In this document: positions 37,553-45,613 of the stretch, one piece after another
Layout of the letters: every line of letters starts with the position of its first letter
Position numbering within the stretch: position 1 is the first letter of the stretch
NCBI GenBank assembly: GCA_963764955.1
Contig: CAVXVE010000017.1
Coordinates: 124,001-188,000, forward strand
Direction of reading: 5' to 3'
DNA length: 64,000 bases
From: Roseiarcus sp963764955
GTDB lineage: Bacteria > Pseudomonadota > Alphaproteobacteria > Rhizobiales > Beijerinckiaceae
Made by a program: the position numbers and the translations under genes
The notes under the pieces: model-generated
Databases searched by the model: none
Told to the model about the DNA's origin: nothing
What the model saw: only the letters and a program-made list of their open reading frames with translations

Positions 37553-37967
37553 GAACCGGGGGGACGGACCGAAGGAACGAAATCGGCCGCGCGGTGTTCC
37601 GATTAACGAGTTGTTCTGGCGCGGCGGCTGGCGGGATCGAAGCGAATGACACGCTGCGCCGCCGCGCGTCAATGGGCAGTCCTTCGGCGCTCGTCGGCGC
37701 CGCAATGCAGCAAATATCATCCCTTGTACTCGGCTTGTTCTGGCATTACCTGATGTTTGACCGAGAAAAGCGAGGTCTATAATGTCCGTGGTCAAGCGCA
37801 TTGAGCAGCCCGCGCAAGAGGAAGACCTTGGGAGGGACCGATGCAAATGGTGAAGGGCGTCGGAGATCATAAAAGAGCTCGGGTTACGAGAGGCACGGAA
37901 TTTGCGTTTTGAGGGGGTGGGGCTCCCGGCCTGAACCGCCGGCGCCAAGAGACGACAGGTTCGCACG
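37553..37967. other. Gene-free interval upstream of the ABC ATPase
   Basis: About 415 bases. A short frame at 37594-37782 has no supporting features. The segment holds a candidate promoter at 37757-37783 and otherwise shows nothing recognised. Confidence 0.4.
37757..37783 (+). promoter_or_regulatory. Candidate sigma-70 promoter, TTGACC-N15-TATAAT
   Basis: A perfect -10 hexamer with a near-perfect -35, though the 15-base spacer is short. About 185 bases upstream of the ABC ATPase start, giving a long leader. Confidence 0.4.
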
Positions 37968-38798
37968 ATGAACACGATTGCGACGCTGAGGACGAATGAG
38001 ACCGCGGTCCGGGTGGCCGCGCCGCCGCTGGTGACGCTGCGGGGGGTGCACAAGGTTTTCGCCAATCAGGTTACGGCTCTGGAAGGCCTTAACCTCGACG
38101 TTCGGGCGGGGGAGTTTCTCTCCTTGCTGGGGCCGTCCGGTTGCGGCAAGTCAACGGTTCTGCGGTTGCTGGCTGGTCTCACGGCTCCGACGCAGGGCGA
38201 GATTGTCTGGCGTACGCAATGCCCGGAGCTCGGTTTCGTATTCCAGGAGCCGACGCTGACGCCCTGGTCGGATGTGTTCACCAACGTCTGGCTGCCCTTG
38301 CGCCTCGCCGGCGTGTCGAAGGAAAAGGCGCGGCCGCGCGTCGAAGAGGCGCTGGAGCAGGTCGGGCTTGCGGGTTTCGCCAAGGCCTATCCCCGTCAAT
38401 TGTCCGGCGGCATGAAGATGCGGGTGTCGATCGCCCGCGCGCTCGTGACGCGTCCGACTGTCCTCCTTATGGACGAGCCGTTCGCCGCTCTGGATGAGAT
38501 CACACGCCTCAAGCTCAATGACGATTTGGCCGCGCTCCGGTCGTCGCTAGGAGCGACGGTGGTGTTCGTCACCCATTCGGTGTTCGAGAGCGTCTATCTG
38601 TCGGACCGCATTGTGGTGATGGCGGCGCGGCCAGGACGGGCGGTTGCAGAAATCGTGGTCGAATTGCCCACCGCGTCGCGTCAGGAGGGATTCAGGCTGT
38701 GCAAGGCCTATTCTGACACCTGCGTCCAGACTTCGGAAGCGCTCCACGTGGCGATGGGCGATCGGCCGCCGAAAATGCTCAAGGCCGAGGCCCAGTGA
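37968..38798 (+). CDS. ABC transporter ATP-binding protein (SsuB/TauB/ThiZ-like)
   Basis: 276-residue ATPase. Walker A GPSGCGKST, Q-loop VFQEPTLTPW, signature LSGGMKMRVSIARAL, Walker B VLLMDEPFAALD and H-loop VFVTHSVFE are complete. The GFVFQEPTLTPW form is characteristic of the nitrate/taurine/pyrimidine importer group, which pairs with NMT1-type binding proteins. Its stop overlaps the permease start (GTGA). Probably energises uptake together with the binding protein at 35226. Confidence 0.92.
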   Translation: MNTIATLRTNETAVRVAAPPLVTLRGVHKVFANQVTALEGLNLDVRAGEFLSLLGPSGCGKSTVLRLLAGLTAPTQGEIVWRTQCPELGFVFQEPTLTPWSDVFTNVWLPLRLAGVSKEKARPRVEEALEQVGLAGFAKAYPRQLSGGMKMRVSIARALVTRPTVLLMDEPFAALDEITRLKLNDDLAALRSSLGATVVFVTHSVFESVYLSDRIVVMAARPGRAVAEIVVELPTASRQEGFRLCKAYSDTCVQTSEALHVAMGDRPPKMLKAEAQ

Positions 38799-39580
38799 GC
38801 AGAGACGACTTTGTCGGCTATGCGGTGCCGGCCATCACTTTGGGGATGGGGCTGTTCGCCTGGGAGGCGCTGGTCCGCTATTTCGCCGTCCCGTCCTATC
38901 TTCTGCCGGCCCCAAGCCTCATCATCGCGACCCTCATCACCGATTGGCCGACGCTTTCGGCCTCGCTATGGGTGACTCTCTCGATTACGCTCAAGGCTCT
39001 CGGGATCGCGGTCATTGGGAGTGTCGGGCTGGCAATTATTTTCGCGCAGTCGCGACTTGTCGAGCGTGCGTTCTACCCATTCGCGGTCGCCATGCAAGTG
39101 ACGCCGATCGTCGCCATCGCCCCGCTCCTGCTGATCTACCTCACACCCGGCATAGCGGTCCTGGTGTGCGCCTTTCTGGTGGCGTTCTTTCCTTTGCTGG
39201 CGAACACCACGCTCGGGCTCTCTTCGGCGGACCACAATCTGGTTGACTTGTTCCAGATGTATCGCGCCTCGCGCATGCAGCAATTCATGTTGCTCAGGTT
39301 GCCCTCGGCTCTGCCTTATTTTCTCGCGGGCCTCAGGATCAGCGGCGGGCTCGCTTTGATCGGCGCGATCGTCGCCGAAATCGCCGCCGGGTCCGCCGGC
39401 CAGGGATCGGGGCTTGCATATCGCATCGTCGAGTCCGGATTTCGCCTTAATATCCCGCGAATGTTCGCCGCGCTGCTCTTGATTTCGGTCGCAGGCATCA
39501 CAATTCATCTGCTGCTGACTGCGCTGTCGCATTGGTTGTTGCGCGATTGGCACGATAGCGAGCGCGGGCGAGAAAGCTGA
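38795..39580 (+). CDS. ABC transporter permease (SsuC/TauC/ThiX-like)
   Basis: 261-residue inner-membrane subunit with about six membrane segments. It contains WEALVRYFAVPSYLLPAPS, the EAA-like loop DLFQMYRASRMQQFMLLRLP, and GGLALIGAIVAEI, all typical of the BPD_transp_1 permeases of the nitrate/sulfonate/pyrimidine group. GTG start within the stop of the ATPase gene gives strict coupling. Confidence 0.9.
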   Translation: MSRDDFVGYAVPAITLGMGLFAWEALVRYFAVPSYLLPAPSLIIATLITDWPTLSASLWVTLSITLKALGIAVIGSVGLAIIFAQSRLVERAFYPFAVAMQVTPIVAIAPLLLIYLTPGIAVLVCAFLVAFFPLLANTTLGLSSADHNLVDLFQMYRASRMQQFMLLRLPSALPYFLAGLRISGGLALIGAIVAEIAAGSAGQGSGLAYRIVESGFRLNIPRMFAALLLISVAGITIHLLLTALSHWLLRDWHDSERGRES

Positions 39581-39688
39581 ACCAAACAAGTTAGTTAACC
39601 GTATGACTTAAGACGGCGGGGGCGCCTTTGCGTCCGGTGCGCCGCCGGGCGGGCTAAATCTGCGCCGACAACAAGAAGGCGAGGTCAT

Positions 39689-40423
39689 ATGAACGTCGGA
39701 TATATCAAGGCCGAGCGGCGGATTGCGCCGCCGCGGGCCTCCGTTCTCCGCAAGCTGGGGATTGCGAACCTCGTCAGCACCGCGAAGTTCGATATCGAGG
39801 CCGCCCATGAAGCGCTGGTCCGACGCCAGGCGGTTCCGGAGCGGATCTACGCCGATGGCCTGGTGGTCGATGTTCCGGCGGGGGTGTACCACCCGCTGCC
39901 CGACTCGAGTTCGGAATTTTTCATCCGCAACATCAAGGCGATGAACCCGAACCTGATCGCTAAGACGCTCGAAATCGGGTGCGGCTGCGGCATCATCTCG
40001 CTCTACATGGCCGCCAACTGGTCGTCGAGAACGGTCGCGACGGACATTTCGTCCGTCGCCGTCGAGGCGACGGTGGCCAACGCCACACTGAACAACGTCG
40101 CCTTGACGGCCTTCCAGTCCGACCTGTTCGAGAACATCGAGGAGGACGGCTTCGACCTGATCGTTTTCAACACGCCGTTGGTCGACAAGAATCCGGAGAA
40201 CGACATCGAGCGCTACAGCCTGTGCGATCCGCACGGACGGATCACCGAGTCCTATTTGCGCCAGGCTCGCCGGCACGTGTCGAAGGACGGGCTCATCATC
40301 TTTTCGATCTGCAACAACTCCGCCTACGAAGTGATGGACGCGATCGACCTCGACTATCAGATCGTTGGCTTCGAACTGGCCTATAGCGGCTTTTGGCGGG
40401 CGATCGTCGGCGCGCGCAACTGA
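39689..40423 (+). CDS. Class I SAM-dependent methyltransferase (HemK/MTS-like fold)
   Basis: 244 residues. SAM-binding motif I is LEIGCGCGIISLYMA, motif II VATDISSVAVEATVANA, and the position of the NPPY motif of HemK/RsmC enzymes reads FNTPLVDKNPE. The changed motif argues against ordinary N5-glutamine or N6-adenine methylation and suggests another acceptor. It follows the ABC permease by 108 bases and may be on the same transcript. No homologue recognised by name. Confidence 0.75.
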   Translation: MNVGYIKAERRIAPPRASVLRKLGIANLVSTAKFDIEAAHEALVRRQAVPERIYADGLVVDVPAGVYHPLPDSSSEFFIRNIKAMNPNLIAKTLEIGCGCGIISLYMAANWSSRTVATDISSVAVEATVANATLNNVALTAFQSDLFENIEEDGFDLIVFNTPLVDKNPENDIERYSLCDPHGRITESYLRQARRHVSKDGLIIFSICNNSAYEVMDAIDLDYQIVGFELAYSGFWRAIVGARN

Positions 40424-41474
40424 CATCGAGGCGCGGAAGGGCCACGCGACGCGCTCGATGCGATTCGCGCGTCCTTCGATAGCGCGTCGCGCAAGCCGCG
40501 TTCGCGCCCGGTCCTTGTGCAGCCGCAGCAAATAAAGTCGGCGCCGGCACCCAGGCTGTAATCAGCCTCAGGCCGGTCGTCGCGGGCAGGCGACGTTCCA
40601 GCGCATCGCACCCCGCGCCCGAATTGCTTCGGAGGGGCAGGCGTCGCTGCGACCCCAGCGCCGGCCCATCCCTTTCCGCGAGCCTGTTGCGCTCATGCGC
40701 CCGCGGCCTCCTTCCGCCTGCCGGCGCCAGGCCGCGGCGCGTGACCGTCCCGATTGCAACCAGCGCACGAGTTCCGGCGAAAGAAAACGAAAGCGAAAGA
40801 AAGCAAAATGGCTTTCTTTTGCTTTTTTTCGCTTTCTTTTAGTTTTCGGAATCGGGACTTTTCAAAGGGTTACAACCGAAAAAAGCCAAAAAAATTTGCC
40901 TGGCTTCCGACTCGCGCAGCAGGTTGTCATCGAGACATCTCAAACAGCCACGCCCTCTCCTCGCCGGCTTACGGCCCGGGCGCCGAACGGAAGAGATTCC
41001 GATTAACGTGAGAACATAGCGGACGCTTCTGATTTTGTCAAGCAGCGATCCGGCTCTGACGGCGATACCTGTTGGTCCGCCCAGTTTTTGAACTGTGGAA
41101 GGGTGCGCCGCTCCTGGAAGCGTCCTGGCCGGGCTTGGCCCGGCCATCCATGAGAACATGAGCCAATCATGATAAACATCTGATAGGAAACATCTATCTG
41201 TTGATCACAGAGATCATCGCGGCCGGACGACGTGGATGGCCCGCACAAGGCCCGCCATGACGGCCGGTAAGCGCGACTCTCGGCAGCAATATCTAAGGGC
41301 GATAAGAGCCAACAATCCCGCGCTTGCCCGGCCTTGCCCGACGATCGCGCCGGCGGGGCGACAGGCATGTTCCTTGCGTGCGCCGCTATGACCGGCCGAC
41401 CGGAGGGGGCCGCTGACCTTTGGCGACGCCGTCGCGAGCTCCGATTGGCGTCGTCCCCTAACGCGGCGTGGCGC
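40424..41474. other. Repeat-rich gene-free interval (~1 kb)
   Basis: Holds copy 2 of the AT-rich element (40752-40897) and at least two REP-like palindromes: TGGCCGGGC-TTG-GCCCGGCCA at 41126-41146, and an ATGGC...GCCAT block near 41234-41256. Open frames crossing it on either strand look non-coding. Confidence 0.6.
40752..40897 (-). repeat. AT-rich dispersed element ('NPLKSPDSE' repeat), copy 2, inverted
   Basis: Complement of copy 1: the 30-base core at 40843-40872 is identical, the hairpin arms (CGAAAGAAAGC / GCTTTCTTTTG around an AAAATG loop) are related, and the outer part ends GTTGCAATCGGG on the minus strand. One minus-strand frame reads NPLKSPDSEN and stops. The two copies bracket 7.1 kb in inverted orientation. 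Confidence 0.85.
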
Positions 41475-42164
41475 ATGAATGAAACGATAGACCTCGCGGC
41501 CGAACCCTACGCCTTCGCGCTCGCGCCTAAGCATTGCGCGCTGCTCATCATCGACATGCAGCGCGATTTTCTTGAGCCCGGGGGCTTCGGCGAAATGCTC
41601 GGCAACGACGTTTCGCAATTGCGCCGCACCATTGAACCGAACCGAAAGCTGCTCGCGGCATGGCGCGACGCTGGCCTTGCCGTTCTCCATACCCGCGAAG
41701 GTCATCGGCCCGACCTCGCCGATTTGCCGCCGGCCAAAAAGATCCGCGGCAAGAGCAAGACCAAGATTGGCGACGCCGGTCCGATGGGCCGGATACTGGT
41801 GCGCGGCGAAGCCGGCCACGACATCATTCCCGAGCTTTATCCCAAGCCCGGCGAGCCGGTCATCGACAAGCCCGGCAAGGGCGCGTTCCACGCCACCGAT
41901 CTCCACGCCATCCTGCAGCACCGGGATGTGAAGCAGCTCATCGTCACCGGCGTGACGACCGAGGTCTGCGTCAACACCACAGTGCGGGAAGCTAACGACC
42001 GCGGCTACGACTGCCTCGTGCTCGAGGATTGCGTCGGGTCCTATTACCCCGAGTTCCACGCGATGGGCTTGAAGATGATCAAGGCGCAAGGCGGCATTTT
42101 CGGCTGGGTGTCGAGTTCCGAGGGCGTGATCGAGGCTTTGGCCGGGTGGAAGAGCCCCGCCTAG
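41475..42164 (+). CDS. Cysteine hydrolase, isochorismatase-like (ureidoacrylate/biuret amidohydrolase type)
   Basis: About 229-residue amidohydrolase. The Asp-Lys-Cys triad is visible: LLIIDMQRDFLEPGGF, KPGKGAFHATDL and GVTTEVCVNTTVREA. The extra C-terminal segment GSYYPEFHAMGLKMIKAQGG resembles biuret and ureidoacrylate hydrolases more than true isochorismatases. Followed after 26 bases by an NCS2-type permease, a combination that suggests pyrimidine or ureido-compound degradation. The ATG at 41475 aligns with family starts although its ribosome site is weak. Confidence 0.85.
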   Translation: MNETIDLAAEPYAFALAPKHCALLIIDMQRDFLEPGGFGEMLGNDVSQLRRTIEPNRKLLAAWRDAGLAVLHTREGHRPDLADLPPAKKIRGKSKTKIGDAGPMGRILVRGEAGHDIIPELYPKPGEPVIDKPGKGAFHATDLHAILQHRDVKQLIVTGVTTEVCVNTTVREANDRGYDCLVLEDCVGSYYPEFHAMGLKMIKAQGGIFGWVSSSEGVIEALAGWKSPA

Positions 42165-42190
42165 GCGGGGCGAAGCAGGGGAGCAAGACA

Positions 42191-43795
42191 ATGGCGAATG
42201 CAATGACCGCCAGGGCGGGGCTCGAGAAATGGTGGGTTCCCGGCGACTGGAACGCCTTCTTCGGGTTCGGGACCAACATCCTGGTCAATGTTCTCGTCCT
42301 GACCGGTCTCCTGCGCTTCGTGCTGAAGATGCCCGACTCGCTGGTGTTCGGCCGAATTCTTCCCGCTCTCGGGCTGATGCTGTTCCTCAGCACGGTCTAT
42401 TACGCCTGGCTCGCCTACCGGCTCGCCAAGAAGACCGGGCGCACCGACGTCTGCGCCCTGCCGTCGGGCACCAGCGTGCCGCACATGTTCGTCGTGACCT
42501 TCGTGGTCATGCTGCCGATCCTCCTCAGGACCAACGATCCGGTCCAGGCCTGGGAGGCGGGGCTTACCTGGGTGTTCGTCCAGAGCTTCGTTTTGATGGC
42601 GGGCGGCTTCATCGCTCCCGTCATTCGCAGGATCACGCCGCGCGCCGCGCTGCTCGGCTCGCTTGCGGGCATCTCGATCACCTTCATCTCGATGCGGCCG
42701 GGCCTGCTGGTGTTCGAGACGCCGCTGATCGGCATGGTCTGCTTCGCCATCATCCTGGCCAATTGGTTCGGCGGCGTGCGCTATTTCCAGGACGTGCCGG
42801 GCGGCCTGATCGCCATTGCGGCGGGCACGATCATCGCCTGGGGATCGAACCTTTTCGGCCTCGGCTACGGGGGCCTGAGCGTCAGCAGCGTCGGCGACGC
42901 CTTCTCGCATTTCGGCTTCTCGTTTCCGATTCCGGCCGTCGGCCACGTCTTTTCGGGCTTCAAGTTCATCGGGATCATCCTGGTCACCGCGATCCCGTTC
43001 GGCATCTATGATCTCGTCGAGGCGATGGACAATGTCGAGAGCGCTGCGGCGGCCGGCGACTCGTTTCCGACCACCCGGGTGCTGACGGCCGATGGCGTCA
43101 TCAGCCTGATCGGCTGCCTGCTCGGCAATCCGTTCATCAACGCGGTCTATATCGGCCATCCGGGCTGGAAGGCGATGGGCGGGCGGATCGGCTATTCGGC
43201 CGCAACCGGCGTTATGGTGCTGGTGCTGACATGGCTCGGAATTGTCGCACTCGTCTCGAGCCTGATCCCAGTCGTCGCGATCCTGCCGATCCTGCTCTAT
43301 ATCGGCATGCTGATCGGCTCGCAGGCGTTCCAGGAAACGCCTCGCGCCCATGCGCCCGCGATCATTCTGGCGATGATCCCGCAGATCGCCGCGTGGGGCA
43401 AAACCATGATCGACGGCGCGCTTGGCGCAGCCGGCACCAACGCGGTGGCGGTCGGCTTCGACAAGCTCGGAAACACCGGCGTGTTGTACAAGGGCCTCGA
43501 GACCCTCGGCGGCGGCGCGACGCTCGCCGGCATTATCTTGGGCGCCGTCACCGTGTTCATCATCGAACGCCAGCTCGAGAAGGCGGCGGCCTTCGCGCTC
43601 GCGGGCGCGGTGCTCACCTTCTTCGGGCTCATCCACGCCGAGGATCTCGGGATCGGGCAATCGCCGGTGGTGGCGCTGAGCTATCTCGGCATCGCCGCGA
43701 TGTTGTTCGCCTTCGCCAAATTCGCCCATGTGGCGCCGGCCGAGCCGAGCGAAATCGACCCGCACAACCTGAGCGTACCGGCCGCGGCGGAATAG
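42191..43795 (+). CDS. NCS2-type nucleobase permease-like protein
   Basis: About 534-residue integral membrane protein with 12-14 hydrophobic helices. Recognisable segments are WWVPGDWNAFFGFGTNILVN, DVCALPSGTSVPHMF, and GIYDLVEAMDNVESAAAAGD, which resembles the conserved EE/N-containing helix of AzgA-type purine permeases. Likely imports a purine, pyrimidine or related heterocycle. GGGAG nine bases before the ATG. Probably co-transcribed with the cysteine hydrolase. Confidence 0.85.
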   Translation: MANAMTARAGLEKWWVPGDWNAFFGFGTNILVNVLVLTGLLRFVLKMPDSLVFGRILPALGLMLFLSTVYYAWLAYRLAKKTGRTDVCALPSGTSVPHMFVVTFVVMLPILLRTNDPVQAWEAGLTWVFVQSFVLMAGGFIAPVIRRITPRAALLGSLAGISITFISMRPGLLVFETPLIGMVCFAIILANWFGGVRYFQDVPGGLIAIAAGTIIAWGSNLFGLGYGGLSVSSVGDAFSHFGFSFPIPAVGHVFSGFKFIGIILVTAIPFGIYDLVEAMDNVESAAAAGDSFPTTRVLTADGVISLIGCLLGNPFINAVYIGHPGWKAMGGRIGYSAATGVMVLVLTWLGIVALVSSLIPVVAILPILLYIGMLIGSQAFQETPRAHAPAIILAMIPQIAAWGKTMIDGALGAAGTNAVAVGFDKLGNTGVLYKGLETLGGGATLAGIILGAVTVFIIERQLEKAAAFALAGAVLTFFGLIHAEDLGIGQSPVVALSYLGIAAMLFAFAKFAHVAPAEPSEIDPHNLSVPAAAE

Positions 43796-43823
43796 GGGGC
43801 GCCGGGTCGACCCTGGGAAGCCT

Positions 43824-44099
43824 TCAGCCCTTCGCCGCCAGCCGGCGGCGTCGAGGCGGCCGAGTCGCGCGCGTCTTGGAGCCCGCGCCGCCATATCCGC
43901 TCATTGCGGCTGGGGCGCCGAATTCCATGGCGCAGACGCAAAGGCCGCAGATGTCCTTCGGCGGCATGAGCCGAACCGGCCGCTCGCAGCGCTTGCAGAT
44001 CGTGGGAACGCTCTGGCGCTGGATGTGCTCGAAAAAGGCTCGCTCCTCGGGTTCGTCAATGACCCAGAAGCCAAAATTATCCTCATAAGCCGCGGCCAT
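43824..44099 (-). CDS. Small two-CxxC (zinc-ribbon-like) protein
   Basis: 91 residues. N-terminal EDNFGFWVIDEPEERAFFEH, then TICKRCERPVRLMPP and DICGLCVCAME: two CxxC pairs that could bind one zinc ion. The tail is basic (RPPRRRRLAAKG). Similar small proteins are common in Rhizobiales without known function. AGGAG lies about 11 bases before the ATG. Convergent with the permease. Confidence 0.72.
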   Translation of the reverse strand: MAAAYEDNFGFWVIDEPEERAFFEHIQRQSVPTICKRCERPVRLMPPKDICGLCVCAMEFGAPAAMSGYGGAGSKTRATRPPRRRRLAAKG

Positions 44100-44236
44100 T
44101 TTAGTGCTTGCTCCTGACGCCGGCGGGAGACGCGGGATTTCATTCGCGGTCCGGCGCGAGACCAAGCTGAATATATGATTTGAGAGCGGGCATTTGCTCG
44201 CCGGGGCCAATCCGCTGCTTTTTTGGGCCTTTATAC

Positions 44237-44272
44237 CCATTCTCATGGATCGGAATCGATCCACGAGAATGG
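44237..44272. promoter_or_regulatory. Long near-perfect hairpin, 16-base arms
   Basis: CCATTCTCATGGATCG and its complement (one mismatch) surround a GAAT loop, in the ~300-base gap between the AraC-type gene and the zinc-ribbon gene. No T-tract follows on either strand. It could be an operator, an mRNA processing site or a bidirectional terminator. Confidence 0.5.
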
Positions 44273-44396
44273 CAAGCGCGAACGCGCGCCCGCGCTGATG
44301 CGCGGAATCGCAGATCGCGACGAGTCGCGACCTGCGGGATTTGAATATTATCAGCGCGCTGGACGTTTGGCTGAGGCGAGGCCCAGGAGCCTCGGG

Positions 44397-45491
44397 CTAC
44401 GCGGCCGAACCGCCGAGGGCTCTTTCAAGCGGCGCAAGAAGCGGCTGCCGCTGGTTCCTCATTTCGGACGGCGCGCGCCCTGTCCAGCGCCTGAAGGCGT
44501 GACTGAAGGAGGCGGAGCCTTCGTAACCCAGGAGCCAGGCGATTTGCGACAGGGATATGCCCTGATCCTTGATGTACTGGAGCGCCAAGGTTCGTCGCAA
44601 TTCGTCAACGACGTCTTCGTAGGTCGTGCCCTCGCTGGCGAGCCTGCGCGCCAGCGTCCGTGTGCTCAAAGCGAGCTTGTGCGCAATCCTGTGTCTCTGG
44701 GCTTTGCCATTCGGCAGCAGTTTCTCGAGTTCGCCCTCGACCGCGGCGCGCAACGTCCCCGACGCCGTGCTTCGTTCCCTCGCCGCCGCATCGCAAAAGG
44801 GTCGCAGCGCCTCGACAAGCTTCGGATCGGCGTTGACGAGCGGCAGAGCGAGGATCTCGCCGGAGAATTCCAGGAGATCGGACGCGGCCTCGCTCGAGGC
44901 GCGGCCGAACTCGACCGGGCAGCCAAAGAACCGTTCGAACTCCCGCAGGCGCGAATTGCGCGCATGTGCGAACGCCGCCCGGATCGGGCGGACGTGGCGC
45001 CCGGTGATTTCGCGCAGGCCCTTCAAATAGACCGCAAGGCCAAACTCGAGATTCTGCCTGGCGCTGTGCCTCGGAACGCCGACAACGTGGAATTCGATCG
45101 CGACCCCCTCTGACGTCCGCGCCAGCTTCACCCGCGTCGCCTCGTTCACGATCCGGCAATAGCGGGCAAACAGCGCCACGGCCTCGTTGACGTCCTTCGC
45201 GCCGGCGGTGATGTAGAAGAGGATTCCCGCGTCGCGCGGATCCGCCTGCTCCGCCAGATGGAGCCCCAGCGCGCTGTCGTCGAGCGCCTCCGCCGCATAT
45301 TCAAGCAGCCGGCTTTGCCCCGCCGCGGACACGCGTCGCGGCTGATCTTCCGGGTCGGGTTTCGCAAGACCCGCGCGGCGCAACAAAGGCGCGGGATCGA
45401 TTTTGCGCATCTCCAGCGCAGCGGTCGCCCGGGCCGCGGCGAACCCGGTCGCGGTTGGAAGGGCCCGACGCGTCATCTCTTCGACGATCAT
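44397..45491 (-). CDS. AraC-family transcriptional regulator (OruR/arabinose_bd type)
   Basis: About 364 residues. The N-terminal ligand-binding domain (residues ~20-210) is of the OruR-like 'arabinose-binding' type, with RLLEYAAEALDDSALGLHLA. The C-terminal double HTH (~250-350) has LALSTRTLARRLASEGTTY and QIAWLLGYEGSASFSHAFRR. The ATG at 45491 (IVEEMTRRAL) is preferred over a longer Arg-rich extension. Same strand as the hydroxy-acid oxidase operon upstream, which it may regulate. Confidence 0.87.
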   Translation of the reverse strand: MIVEEMTRRALPTATGFAAARATAALEMRKIDPAPLLRRAGLAKPDPEDQPRRVSAAGQSRLLEYAAEALDDSALGLHLAEQADPRDAGILFYITAGAKDVNEAVALFARYCRIVNEATRVKLARTSEGVAIEFHVVGVPRHSARQNLEFGLAVYLKGLREITGRHVRPIRAAFAHARNSRLREFERFFGCPVEFGRASSEAASDLLEFSGEILALPLVNADPKLVEALRPFCDAAARERSTASGTLRAAVEGELEKLLPNGKAQRHRIAHKLALSTRTLARRLASEGTTYEDVVDELRRTLALQYIKDQGISLSQIAWLLGYEGSASFSHAFRRWTGRAPSEMRNQRQPLLAPLERALGGSAA

Positions 45492-45613
45492 GGCGCGAAG
45501 TAGCCGCCGATTGGCGCGCAATGACAACGCCCCAAATGTGCGGGGGTCGATCCGGCGTCCCCTCCGTTTTCCTCTCGAAGCGCGGGCTCGCGCCGGGGGC
45601 CCTCGTTCGGCTC

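Noticed and set aside
37594..37782. Short frame before the ABC ATPase
   Set aside because: No ribosome site, no motif, and it contains the candidate promoter; treated as leader DNA.
41003..41476. Minus-strand frame of 157 codons
   Set aside because: Runs through two REP-like palindromes and has mixed, low-complexity composition; not a gene.
42161..43894. 577-codon open frame on the minus strand
   Set aside because: Antisense to the NCS2-type permease; highly charged composition with no motif. Mirror-frame artefact.
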